37,770 bases of DNA from JBOGFI01 sp050743365 (GCA_050743365.1 JBOGFI010000017.1:1-37770), one strand, 5' to 3'; shown: positions 15,496-23,244, counted from the stretch's first letter. Made by a program: numbers and translations. Notes: generated by a model from the letters alone, not told the origin.

Positions 15496-15714
15496 TTATC
15501 GTGACAGCCACCGGGCAACGCCGCCGTGGTGCGAACAGGTACCCGAACGGTTCTGCGAGAACGAGTACGTGCCGTCCACGCACTGGGCCGTGGCTCCAGG
15601 AGGCGCGTCAGTGCTCGCGTAGGGGCGGCATACCTCGTTGCCCTCGGAGTTGATGTACGTCCCGTTCGGACATGCCGCGCGCTCGGCAGCCCGACGCGCG
15701 GCCGAGCTCGACAA
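15496..15714 (-). CDS. DUF3761-domain protein, probably lacking its N-terminus
   Basis: The C-terminal half (ATAQCVDGTYSFSQ, then GTCSHHGGVARWL) matches the DUF3761 signature of small secreted actinobacterial proteins. The preceding CPNGTYINSEGNEVCRPY block is also typical of them. No signal peptide is present. The only possible start is a TTG at 15714, and an in-frame TGA lies 24 bp further upstream. Secreted relatives have a longer N-terminus, so this is probably a 5'-truncated gene. Function is unknown. Confidence 0.55.
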   Translation of the reverse strand: MSSSAARRAAERAACPNGTYINSEGNEVCRPYASTDAPPGATAQCVDGTYSFSQNRSGTCSHHGGVARWLSR

Positions 15715-15787
15715 GGCCCGTCGGACGCAAGAGACTCACGGCCTCTCGGCTTTCGCTGCCTAACCTTCCTTTGGAGGAAATCCGTGA

Positions 15788-16288
15788 ATGAATGACTTCC
15801 TTGACCAAGTGGAGGCCGCCGCAAACGACGGGCGGTTGTACTACATCGCCTTGTTGGGCGCGCTCACCGTACCGGACATATGTGGTGCCCTTGAAGCCAA
15901 GGATGGACAAGCAACTGGCGACCGGTTCAAGGCGTGGTATGACGCCCACGTTGCTCCACAGCAAAAATTTCTTACTGGTGAAGACTGCTACCGCTTTCGA
16001 TGTTCTTTCTTGCACCAAGGCAGCACACAACACCCCAAGAGCGGATATAGCCGGATTCTCTTTGTCGAGCCCGGTGCGGCATCGAATGTCGTCTTGCATA
16101 TGAATGTCATGATGGACGCCCTGAATATCGACGCGCGCCTGTTCTGTCTTGAAGTAGTGGACGCGGCCCGTCACTGGCTCACCGGCGTAGTGGGGACTGA
16201 GCCGTATGAGACGAACCTCAACGCCTTCGTCCGTCGCTATCCCGACGGACTTCCGCCGTACATCGGTGGCGTGTCCGTCATCAGTTGA
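15788..16288 (+). CDS. Conserved hypothetical protein with HEPN-like RxxxxH motif
   Basis: A 166-residue, apparently soluble protein. A GGAGG site lies 10 nt before the ATG. The first 80 residues look helical and contain YYIALLGALTVPDICGAL and EDCYRFRCSFLHQGS. The latter has R71-x4-H76, the spacing of the HEPN ribonuclease motif. The second half is beta-rich (SRILFVEPG) with a closing helix and a proline/glycine tail. Base and codon use is less GC-rich than in the core genes, suggesting transfer. A HEPN nuclease role is inference from one short motif; a HEPN partner such as an MNT nucleotidyltransferase is not adjacent. Confidence 0.6.
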   Translation: MNDFLDQVEAAANDGRLYYIALLGALTVPDICGALEAKDGQATGDRFKAWYDAHVAPQQKFLTGEDCYRFRCSFLHQGSTQHPKSGYSRILFVEPGAASNVVLHMNVMMDALNIDARLFCLEVVDAARHWLTGVVGTEPYETNLNAFVRRYPDGLPPYIGGVSVIS

Positions 16289-16483
16289 TGTCCATGCGGG
16301 GTCAGCACTACCGGGCGCAACAGGTTTCCGTAACGCGAGAAGGACCTCTCCGTCGAAGTCACGGTCCGCTTCCGCGCCCCGATTCACCGCGCACCCCCAC
16401 CGGGGCTACCTGCGGCAGGGTTCCGCCAATCGTTTAGCCAATCTCTACTAGGGACAGCCGGGTACCGGCGATACGGTCCGCAT

Positions 16484-16570
16484 ATGCGGGTGGCGGCGTT
16501 GGTGCTCGGGCTCGTCGGGCTCGTGGTCAACATCGGGGCGGCGGTGTCGGGCACCACCGGTGCCCGGCGC
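16484..16570 (+). pseudogene. N-terminal fragment of a small membrane protein gene
   Basis: ATG at 16484 opens a hydrophobic segment (MRVAALVLGLVGLVV) like the first membrane helix of small actinobacterial membrane proteins. After about 27 residues the frame becomes an arginine-rich antisense shadow of the next gene. The start lies in a perfect 12-bp palindrome CCGCATATGCGG, and TACGGT sits 6 nt upstream, so the 5' end looks genuine and the rest lost. Confidence 0.35.
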
Positions 16571-16583
16571 TGCTTCACGACGG

Positions 16584-17102
16584 TTACCAGACGTGCACCA
16601 TCGGCGGTTCCGGCAGGTCGCACCGGACGGGAACACGCCACTGTTCGCCAGCGGCCGTGCGGCACGTCACGACGAAAGCCGCAGTGCCTCCCACCCTCTC
16701 GGGGTGTCGCTGGACGATGACCAAGCGCTCTTGACCGCGGATGAACGGGCAGAGGAGTTCGGCTGTGTTCGACCACGCCTCCTCGTGCTCGGACGAGGCG
16801 ATCGTAAGAACCGGTGTCTGCTTCGCCTCCGCGCGGTGGACCAGTTCGACCTCCACGAAGACCAGCGCGTCGGGCCCATCGACGTAGTCGAACCAGATGA
16901 CGTCGACGTCATTCTCCTGCCGCTCGTGCCAGCGTGTCTGACCAAACCTCGCCTCGATGGTCGGGGCGCGCTCGTTGTGGCGTCGCTCCTCGTCGATGTC
17001 GGCCACCCGCTTCGCCTGGTTCGCCGACCGCCTCGCTTCCCACCACGCGAGGCCAGCCGCTCCAGCTGACCCGAGAGCGATAAGGATTGCCGCCACCTCC
17101 AT
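16584..17102 (-). CDS. Hypothetical protein with N-terminal membrane anchor
   Basis: A 172-residue protein. Residues 2-22 form one membrane helix (VAAILIALGSAGAAGLAWW), followed by a charged helical linker (ARRSANQAKRVADIDEERRHNE). The cytoplasmic domain of about 130 residues has beta-rich segments such as DALVFVEVELVHRA. I recognise no named family; the layout resembles small membrane-anchored proteins of accessory regions. It starts divergently to, and may overlap the 5' end of, the HIRAN-domain gene. Confidence 0.55.
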   Translation of the reverse strand: MEVAAILIALGSAGAAGLAWWEARRSANQAKRVADIDEERRHNERAPTIEARFGQTRWHERQENDVDVIWFDYVDGPDALVFVEVELVHRAEAKQTPVLTIASSEHEEAWSNTAELLCPFIRGQERLVIVQRHPERVGGTAAFVVTCRTAAGEQWRVPVRCDLPEPPMVHVW

Positions 17103-17500
17103 GTCTGCCAGAATCGCGCAGCCCGCGCGCCGAGGAGGGGCAACTGTGGATAAACGAACGCACCCTCGTCGAGGTCGTCGGAGAGTCGCACTACCAGGAC
17201 GCGCTCGATCAGCTTTGCGGCGGGCGCTGTGTGGACGGGCACAAGGTCGAGACGCCGGCAGTCATCTCGGGCGAGCCGGAGAACCCCTACGACCCGAACG
17301 CGGTGCAGGTGCTCGTGCGCGAGGAGCTTGTCGGATACCTGCCGCGAGATGCCGCCGCGGTCGTTGCCCCGAGGCTCGCTGCCCGGCCCGGGCGGAGGTA
17401 CGAGGTAGAGGCGGTGATCACCGGTGGCTGGGACCGAGGCCGCGGCGACGTGGGAAGTTACGGCGTGCGCGTCTACCTGCCCCCGCCGAACTACATCTGA
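17087..17500 (+). CDS. HIRAN-domain protein
   Basis: The product consists almost entirely of one HIRAN-like domain. It has VVGESHYQDAL at the start, the conserved GEPENPYDPNAVQVLV core, the VGYLPRDAA motif and a final beta strand GVRVYLPP. HIRAN domains bind DNA 3' ends in SNF2-type repair helicases and also occur as stand-alone proteins in bacteria. The start is uncertain. TTG at 17087 is the only usual start in frame; a CTG at 17144, preceded by GAGGAGGGG, would give a compact 118-residue protein and avoid overlapping the divergent gene. A DNA repair or defence role is inference. Confidence 0.7.
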   Translation: MPPPPCLPESRSPRAEEGQLWINERTLVEVVGESHYQDALDQLCGGRCVDGHKVETPAVISGEPENPYDPNAVQVLVREELVGYLPRDAAAVVAPRLAARPGRRYEVEAVITGGWDRGRGDVGSYGVRVYLPPPNYI

Positions 17501-17569
17501 GTCGCTCGGGATGGATGGAATCGCGCCTGCTAGGAGTGACTTCGACCAGAACGTCGAGGAGGGGAAAGG

Positions 17570-18256
17570 ATGGGCGCGTGGCAATGGCGGTCGAGTGTTC
17601 TCGCGTTGGCAGTGGCGACGACGGCCGCATGTGGCGGAGGCGATGGCGATCACGAACCGAGCAACGCCGACAGAGTCCGGGCGTTCGAGGCCGAGTACGA
17701 GGACTACACCGGGCAGGCGCTCCCTCGCGCGCAGCGCACCGAGCTGGTGGCCCTAGCTCGCGACAACTGCCGGAACAGCGACGACGACGTCCTCGCCCTC
17801 ACCTACGCGGGGCTCCTCGACAAGGCTGGCCCTTCGACCGCGGAGGCGATGCGGCTCGGGGTGAAGCACTTCTGCTTGGACCGCCTCGATGTCTTGGAAG
17901 ACGTTCGGTCGGGGCCATCCGACAGCGATGGGAGCCGCGGCGCTGGATCACGGGAAAGCGCCTCCGTGCGCCGGTTCGCGAGCGTGGTCGCGGAGTTCAA
18001 GCCTGGCCTTGAGGATGCGTTGGACGCGCACCAAAACTGCGGCGCAGCCGACTGTGCGTTCGCGCAGAACACGTACGACCGACTGTTCGCAGTCGTTAAT
18101 CCGCTCACGACAATGGGCGCCGAAGTCGAGAAACTCGGCAAGCCACCCCGCGAGTTCGCGCTCGTACGCCTGGTTGAACGGACCATCGAGTCGGCTGACG
18201 ACGCGCAGGCATCATGGGACAACCTGAACGGGTGTTTGGACGTTCAGCGTTCATGA
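17570..18256 (+). CDS. Putative lipoprotein of unknown function
   Basis: A 228-residue protein with a lipoprotein-like signal: a basic start, a hydrophobic core and Cys21 after TTAA, a relaxed lipobox. The mature part has four further cysteines, in DNCRNS, KHFCLDR, QNCGAADCA and near the C-terminus. The RVRAFEAEYEDY to KHFC stretch is loosely like mycobacterial DUF732 domains. A strong GAGGAGGGGAAAGG ribosome site precedes the ATG. The last codons (about 18240-18256) run into the 3' side of a truncated gene on the other strand, so its own C-terminus may be altered. Confidence 0.6.
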   Translation: MGAWQWRSSVLALAVATTAACGGGDGDHEPSNADRVRAFEAEYEDYTGQALPRAQRTELVALARDNCRNSDDDVLALTYAGLLDKAGPSTAEAMRLGVKHFCLDRLDVLEDVRSGPSDSDGSRGAGSRESASVRRFASVVAEFKPGLEDALDAHQNCGAADCAFAQNTYDRLFAVVNPLTTMGAEVEKLGKPPREFALVRLVERTIESADDAQASWDNLNGCLDVQRS

Positions 18257-18479
18257 TGGGGGAGAACGGGTGGTCGGCCGTCGGCAAGGCTCCGGCCATG
18301 CCCTCGTAGGCGGCGCGGCCCATGATGTGTGCGTACGCGCTCTGGTAGACGCCGAGTTTCTGCTTCGTGTCCGCCGGGTCGACGGGCAGGCCGAAGCAGA
18401 ACTGCCAGTACTCGGTGCCCTCGTCGGCGAGAAGGCCGTCTAGCGAGTACATGAACGCCCACGCAATCAGCTTCCGCAT
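18245..18479 (-). pseudogene. Truncated RibD_C / dihydrofolate-reductase-like gene
   Basis: The 5' part of a gene for a DHFR-fold (RibD C-terminal domain) protein is present. It starts MRKLIAWAFMYSLDG and includes the conserved GRAAYEGMAGALP and the FSPIMNAERP block. Intact relatives continue for another 100 or more residues with a strand like KVVFSRTL. Here homology ends after about 78 residues, and the frame continues as an antisense shadow of the lipoprotein gene. The break lies near 18245. It cannot form the complete fold. Confidence 0.75.
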
Positions 18480-19050
18480 GATCAGAACTCCATGGTCTCG
18501 GATCGTCTGGCGACCGTGCTTGCTGGGGGAACGTGCCTGTCCCGGGGCCGCGGCGTCTGTGGCCTGTCGCTAACGCTTCAGACGCCACTGCCGCCCGGAA
18601 GTCATCGGTGCCCGGTCAACTGGCCGGTTGCGCGGTCAGGTACCGGGGTGTCTACTCGCCGCTGTCGATGGCGACGATGGCCGCCAGTATCGCTGGCTGG
18701 TTTGAGTCGAACCATGGACCCCTCCGACAGGTAGTGGCGCTCGCCTGATTGCCACTCGTCGTGCATGTCGGCCACGACCGCGCCGACGAGCCATATGACG
18801 GAACTGGGAAGATCGAAGTTCTTGAGGCCTTGATCGACCAGTTCGCGACCGCTGGAACCGCACCTGAGCGCCTATCCGCTCAGGTCCTAAGGCGCCGAAA
18901 CCAATGGTGACACCGGACAGCGTCGGCTACCCACCATGCTGTGCGGAACCCACCCCAGCACCCCGCCCTCGCCGCAGGCGCTGGGTTCATGGCCGCCCAC
19001 CAACAAGAAGCGGGCCGGGAAGCACACCGCCGCCGGGCCCGCTCCGAGCG
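18480..19050. other. 571-bp stretch without a recognisable gene
   Basis: No reading frame here shows family features. A 50-codon plus-strand frame (18761-18910, containing GKIEVLEALIDQF) could be a gene fragment, but support is weak. ACCCCTCCGACA near 18720 resembles the end of the 35-bp repeat seen three times further on. Confidence 0.3.
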
Positions 19051-19578
19051 TCAGGAGCGAGGGATGACCCCGGTCCAGTCGGTGCCGTCGTTGATCCGCC
19101 CGCCGATGTCCGAGGACAGCGCGGACATCCGCACCGCCCCGGGCAGGCTGCCGTCGGCGGGGCTCGACAGGCAGCGGGTGTCGACGGTCAACGAGACCGT
19201 GTCCTCGTCGACGAACCCCGCGTCATCGACGAACCCCCGACACGCCACGTCGTCCTGGTCGGGCGCGACCTGGAGCCGACGCACGGTGTAGACGTCGTCC
19301 CGGGGCAGGACCGTGCCGACGTGGACCTCGAACTCGGCCGTGGTGTCCGCGTCGACGGAGAGGAACCAGCGCTTCTGCGACGCGGCATCGTTCCGACTCG
19401 GATAGTCGATCCACAGCCGGGTGGCCACGTGGCCGAAGTCGACGCCGGCCCGGATCACCTCGGTGCCGACCCCGTCGTCCGGCGGGTCCGACACGGTGCC
19501 CTGGCAGGCGGACAGGACCACCAGCACAGCCACGCTCAGCGGTCCGCTCAGGCGGTTTCGCATCAGGCGGTTCCGCAT
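19051..19578 (-). CDS. Putative lipoprotein of unknown function
   Basis: A 175-residue protein with a clear lipoprotein signal: MRNRL start, hydrophobic core VAVLVVLSAC with Cys25 in the lipobox LSAC, then a flexible TVSDPPDDG linker. The mature domain of about 145 residues contains two cysteines (VACRGF and TRCLSS) and beta-rich segments. I recognise no named family. The start region is a tandem duplication: MRNRL is encoded twice by a 15-bp direct repeat (19549-19578), so the start may be 19578 or 19563. Confidence 0.6.
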   Translation of the reverse strand: MRNRLMRNRLSGPLSVAVLVVLSACQGTVSDPPDDGVGTEVIRAGVDFGHVATRLWIDYPSRNDAASQKRWFLSVDADTTAEFEVHVGTVLPRDDVYTVRRLQVAPDQDDVACRGFVDDAGFVDEDTVSLTVDTRCLSSPADGSLPGAVRMSALSSDIGGRINDGTDWTGVIPRS

Positions 19579-20247
19579 CGATACGCACCCCTTCTGGCCC
19601 GAGTTCCTAGAGCCGTGGCCCGTCGCAGGTCAAGTCGGCTCGGGGCGTCGTCGCCCCAGGCGTGGCGTACGCACTGCCCGCCGTCGTCACTCACCTCTCG
19701 ACGGCGGCGCCGCAGAGCGCCGCTTCGTCGATGTCTTCGGAGCGCTCCAGATCCGGCGAATCGGTGCGGTCCAGGCTTTATGCGCGTACCGACGGGTCTA
19801 CCGGTACCGAACTGTCGTTCCGCGCTCCTGCCGGCCCGCTCTCGCAGACTGCACTGACCGAAACACCGCCGGTGACGGCTACAGCCGGGGTTCTGCCACG
19901 AGGACAGGCGAATCACGGACTCCAGCCGAGCCCGTCCCGAGACAGCTGTGAACTATGTCCTGAACTCAGATACCGCCAGCCCGACTCGAAAGACCTGGTC
20001 AGGTGGAATCGCCGAGCGCAGCGACACCGGCCCCCGCCACCCACGCGGCGTCGATCCCGGGAAGCGGGCCACCTGTTCGGCGGCCTCTTCCCGGCGGGGA
20101 CGAACATCGTCACGTCGCCCGGAGCCGTCTCGTCTTCGGACCCGGCAGGGGCGTGACCCCCTCGAGACCGGGGTGTCAGCACCACCGGGTGGCTATCGGA
20201 GCGTCTCCCGCGACATCGTGGCTGCTCCCGAGAGAGGCCCGTGGCAC
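19579..20247. other. 669-bp stretch without a supported gene
   Basis: The open frames on both strands are arginine- or proline-rich shadows without family signatures. Two short signals stand out. TGTGAACTATGTCCTGAACTC (about 19948-19968) resembles terminal sequences of IS481-type elements. A 13-bp exact match to the 3' end of tRNA-Pro lies at 19973-19985. Both are weak evidence of a past insertion. Confidence 0.35.
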
Positions 20248-21591
20248 CTAATGAGAGGTGACGGCGAACACCGGCCACGGTCCGGGTATGCCTTTGAGGG
20301 TGTGCGTACCCCGGCCCTCGAAGGTCAGGCCGGACCCGGCGACCAGGTCGACGAGCGTGCGCGTGACGAGCACCTCACCGGCGTCGGCGAGCGAGGAGAC
20401 CCGTTGGCCGATGTGGACGGCGATGCCGGCGATGTCGCCAGCCCCGGAGCTCCACCTCGCCTGTATGGATTCCGGCCCGGATTGGAGACCGAGCCGGGCG
20501 ACGGCATCCCGAAGGGCACAGGCACAGCGGACCGCCCGGGCTGGACCATCGAAGGTGGCAAGGACGCCGTCGCCGGTCGTCTTCACCTCGCGGCCGCGGT
20601 ACCGGGCCAGCTCCCGGCGGGTCAACAGGTCGTGCTGCTCGAGGACGTGACGCCATCGGGCGTCGCCGAGGGAAGCGGCTTGCTGCGTGGAGCCGACGAC
20701 GTCGGTGAACAGCACGCTGAGGAGCACCCGGTCCGTATCCGCCGCCCGTCGTTCGCCGGTGAGGAACTCCTCCACCTCGTCGAGAAGTCCGTCGGCGTCA
20801 CCGATCCAGAAGACGTCGTCGCACCCGGGGAGCTCGGCACTCTTCGCGTTGGGGATGTTCCCGGCGAGATACCGGCCAGCCGCCAGGGGAACGGCCTGAT
20901 TGTCGACACGGTGAACAACCAGCGTGGGAACGGTGATCGTCGGCAGGACGTCCCGCACGTCGGCGCCCAGCGTCGCGCGCAGAAGGGTGCGAGCCGTCGC
21001 CGGGCTCGCCCCGCGATGCCCGGCCCGGTCCCACCAGTCCCGAAAGTCCGGGTCGTCGGCGACGCTCGGAACGGCTACCTCGAGATAGTCGAAGCCAGGA
21101 GAACCCTCCGGGTCGACGAAGGCGTCGACGACTTCGTCCAGGTCTCCGGCTGGAAGGACGAACGGGTCGTCCTGCGCACCGACCCCGTGAGCGAATGCGT
21201 TCACGAGCACGAGGGCTCTGACCCGATCAGGACGGGTCGCGGCCAGCAGCGCTGCGACCTTGGCGTTCTCGGCAGTTGCGAAGACAGCCGCGCGATCTGA
21301 GTCAACGGCATCGAGCACGGCCAAGGCATCGTGCATCCACTGCTCGAGCGTGGGTGGGTCAGACGGTGACACCGGATCCGACAGTCCGACGCCGCGAAAG
21401 TCGAATCGGATGACGCGGCCGAACGAGGCCATCGCCCGCAGGCACCGTGCGAGGGCGGGTTCCTCGAGCATCGCGTCGACGGGAACGAACCCCACGGGCA
21501 GCATCAACACGTCGATCGGGCCGTCGCCCAAGAGCTGATAGGCGAGGTGCACGCCGCCTTCCGTCTTGGCGTATCTCGTCTCGGAGCCCAC
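20248..21591 (-). CDS. Alpha/beta-hydrolase fused to class III adenylate/guanylate cyclase domain
   Basis: A 447-residue signalling protein. Residues 15-275 have an alpha/beta-hydrolase fold (FDFRGVGLSDP, then PTLVVHRVDNQAVP). The nucleophile elbow reads ATAENA instead of GxSxG, so the catalytic serine is missing and the domain is probably a sensor. Residues 288-447 are a class III cyclase domain with metal-binding Asp297 in LFTDVVGST and Asp341 in TTGDGVLATFD. The usual GIHTGEVE motif is absent from this frame but readable in another frame at 20441-20491, pointing to two compensating indels. Activity is therefore doubtful. The gene stands alone. Confidence 0.85.
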   Translation of the reverse strand: MGSETRYAKTEGGVHLAYQLLGDGPIDVLMLPVGFVPVDAMLEEPALARCLRAMASFGRVIRFDFRGVGLSDPVSPSDPPTLEQWMHDALAVLDAVDSDRAAVFATAENAKVAALLAATRPDRVRALVLVNAFAHGVGAQDDPFVLPAGDLDEVVDAFVDPEGSPGFDYLEVAVPSVADDPDFRDWWDRAGHRGASPATARTLLRATLGADVRDVLPTITVPTLVVHRVDNQAVPLAAGRYLAGNIPNAKSAELPGCDDVFWIGDADGLLDEVEEFLTGERRAADTDRVLLSVLFTDVVGSTQQAASLGDARWRHVLEQHDLLTRRELARYRGREVKTTGDGVLATFDGPARAVRCACALRDAVARLGLQSGPESIQARWSSGAGDIAGIAVHIGQRVSSLADAGEVLVTRTLVDLVAGSGLTFEGRGTHTLKGIPGPWPVFAVTSH

Positions 21592-21748
21592 CCGGCAGCC
21601 ACCTCCGCTCCGGCATCAGTCTGGCGCGACTCCTGGACCCGGACAGCGTGGATCACCCGTCCTGGTTCTCGTCGGCAAGCTCGCCTCCGGTGCGCCACCT
21701 CGCCCTCGTATGCGGCAACCTGGGGGCTCCAGTGACCCGACCGCCGCC

Positions 21749-22090
21749 GTGACCACGTCCCCCTCCGCCGCTCCTACCGGCCCGCCGGCCGGCGAGGAGC
21801 TCGAGGCCGCCCGGATCTTCAGCCTCTCGATCCTGGTTTCCGGCGTCCGGTGCCTGCTGACCTACGTGGTCTTCCCCTGGGTCCTGCCGCTGCTCGGGCT
21901 CGCGAGCGGCGTGGGCCCGGTCGTGGGTGTCCTCGTGGGCGTGGTCGCCATCGCCGCCAATGTCGCAAGCATCCGGCGGTTCCGTTCGAGCACGCACCCC
22001 TGGCGCCGGCCACTCATGGTGCTTAACAGCGGGGTCATCGCGCTCCTGGTGGTCCTCGTGGTCGTCGACGTGGGTGAGCTGGTGTCATGA
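21749..22090 (+). CDS. Small integral membrane protein
   Basis: A 113-residue protein with three predicted membrane helices (ILVSGVRCLLTYVVFPWVLPLL, VVGVLVGVVAIAANV and VLNSGVIALLVVLVVVDV), each described by approximate limits, and a short polar N-terminus. No named family is recognised. GTG at 21749 is chosen because it leaves a normal cytoplasmic tail; the frame extends upstream without features. Its stop overlaps the ATG of the DUF454 gene (ATGA), so the two are co-translated and probably work together. Confidence 0.65.
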   Translation: MTTSPSAAPTGPPAGEELEAARIFSLSILVSGVRCLLTYVVFPWVLPLLGLASGVGPVVGVLVGVVAIAANVASIRRFRSSTHPWRRPLMVLNSGVIALLVVLVVVDVGELVS

Positions 22091-22560
22091 GCGTCGAGCA
22101 ACCGGCGCAGGCCGGGCCGGGACGGATTGTTCGCGCGGCGTGGCTCGTGGTCGGCCTCCTGGCGGTCGCGATCGGTGCGATCGGCATCGTCGTGCCCGGT
22201 ATGCCCACCACGGTGTGCTTCATCGTGGCCGCCTGGTGCTTCTCCCGCTCGAGCCACCGCCTCGAGCGCTGGGTGCTCGGCCTTCCCCGCATCGGGCCGA
22301 TGGTGCGCGACCACCGCGCCGGGCTCGGCATGCCTCGGCGCGCCAAGGCCATGGCCGTGTCGATGATCGTCGTCGCCGTCGCGCTCAGCGTGACCGTGGG
22401 CATCGACACCTGGCCGACACGACTGGTGGTGCTGACCCTCGGCGCAGTCGGAGTGGTGTACGTCGCCGCCCGTGTCCCAACCCGGGAGCGGGTGCTCCAG
22501 AAGCGGCCCCACTCACATGCTGGCGAGGTGGGCCACCCGTCGCCCGCTCAGGGCTCTTAG
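22087..22560 (+). CDS. DUF454 (YbaN) family membrane protein
   Basis: A 157-residue protein of the YbaN/DUF454 inner-membrane family. Diagnostic segments are the first helix (VVGLLAVAIGAIGIVVPGMPTT, approximate), the AAWCFSRSSHRLERWVLG block and GPMVRDHRAGLGMPRRAKAMA. Two further helices follow. Function is unknown in the family. The gene overlaps the upstream membrane protein gene by 4 bp. The last 30 residues are polar and not part of the domain. Confidence 0.88.
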   Translation: MSVEQPAQAGPGRIVRAAWLVVGLLAVAIGAIGIVVPGMPTTVCFIVAAWCFSRSSHRLERWVLGLPRIGPMVRDHRAGLGMPRRAKAMAVSMIVVAVALSVTVGIDTWPTRLVVLTLGAVGVVYVAARVPTRERVLQKRPHSHAGEVGHPSPAQGS

Positions 22561-22642
22561 GCAGCCCCGCGCTGGTTCGGAAATCCTGTCGGGGCGCAAC
22601 GAGTGCGGTCGGGCGGGTCGGTGAGCGCGCCAGGATGGACGC

Positions 22643-23035
22643 GTGGCTCGAGGCCGGGCTCGAGTGCTGATGGGCGTGGCGGCGGGGGCCGGCGCCGTGT
22701 GGTGGGTTGCCGAGGCGCGGCCGCGCACGCTGACCGCCGCCATGGTGACCGGCGGCGCCGGCGTGCTGCTTGGCGCCGCCGGTGCGCTTTCCACTGCTGA
22801 CCGCGTCACGAGCGCGCCCGGCACCTCGGCCCGTGCCGCGTGGCTGGCGTGGGGCGCGCTCGCGGCCGCGGTCGTGCTGTGGAGCCTGCTCGGGCTCACC
22901 GGCCGGCTCGGGTCACCGCACCCCACGCTCACCACGCTCACCACCTCACTCACCGACGGCCGTGCGACCCGCGCGCTGCTCTTCGGCGTCTGGACGACCG
23001 CGGGCTGGAAGCTCGCCCGTGCCCGAGCCGGGTGA
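22643..23035 (+). CDS. Hypothetical membrane protein next to the DUF6186-like gene
   Basis: A 130-residue protein with a helix near residues 9-22, a second at AAMVTGGAGVLLGAAGAL and a third at WLAWGALAAAVVLWSLLGLTG, followed by TLTTLTTSLTDGRATRALLFGVWTTAGW (approximate limits). The ATR..LFGVWTTAGW ending resembles the R..LxxxWxxxGWH ending of DUF6186 proteins, so it may be a longer paralogue of the next gene. Start choice is uncertain (GTG 22643, or ATG 22670). The stop and next start overlap as TGATG. Confidence 0.6.
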   Translation: MARGRARVLMGVAAGAGAVWWVAEARPRTLTAAMVTGGAGVLLGAAGALSTADRVTSAPGTSARAAWLAWGALAAAVVLWSLLGLTGRLGSPHPTLTTLTTSLTDGRATRALLFGVWTTAGWKLARARAG

Positions 23036-23241
23036 TGGTGCGCGCCGTCGGTCTGGCCGGGTGGCTCGCCGTCGCCGCCGGCGCGCTCGTGTGCGAGGTC
23101 CGCGGCCGACGCGACGTGGGCTTCCCGACTCTCGCGGACGTCGTGCGCGCCTGCACCTGCACACGAGCGGGGCGTCTGACCGTCGTCGGCAGCTGGGTGG
23201 TGCTCGGCTGGCACCTCTTCGTCCAGCCGCCGGCCGGGTGA
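23035..23241 (+). CDS. DUF6186-like small membrane protein
   Basis: A 68-residue protein with two hydrophobic helices (VGLAGWLAVAAGALVCEV and LTVVGSWVVLGWHLF) flanking a PTLADVVR segment and a TRAGRL turn. The W..LGWHLF ending is typical of the DUF6186-type proteins of actinobacteria. Function is unknown. It overlaps the previous gene and is followed 3 bp later by the NTPase gene, so all three are probably one transcript. Confidence 0.65.
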   Translation: MVRAVGLAGWLAVAAGALVCEVRGRRDVGFPTLADVVRACTCTRAGRLTVVGSWVVLGWHLFVQPPAG

Positions 23242-23244
23242 CCG

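Noticed and set aside
18761..18910. 50-codon plus-strand frame
   Set aside because: Short, no ribosome site, no recognised family; kept only as a note in the surrounding region.
19948..21300. Plus-strand frame of 450 codons opposite the hydrolase-cyclase gene
   Set aside because: The minus strand encodes clear hydrolase and cyclase motifs; this frame has none.
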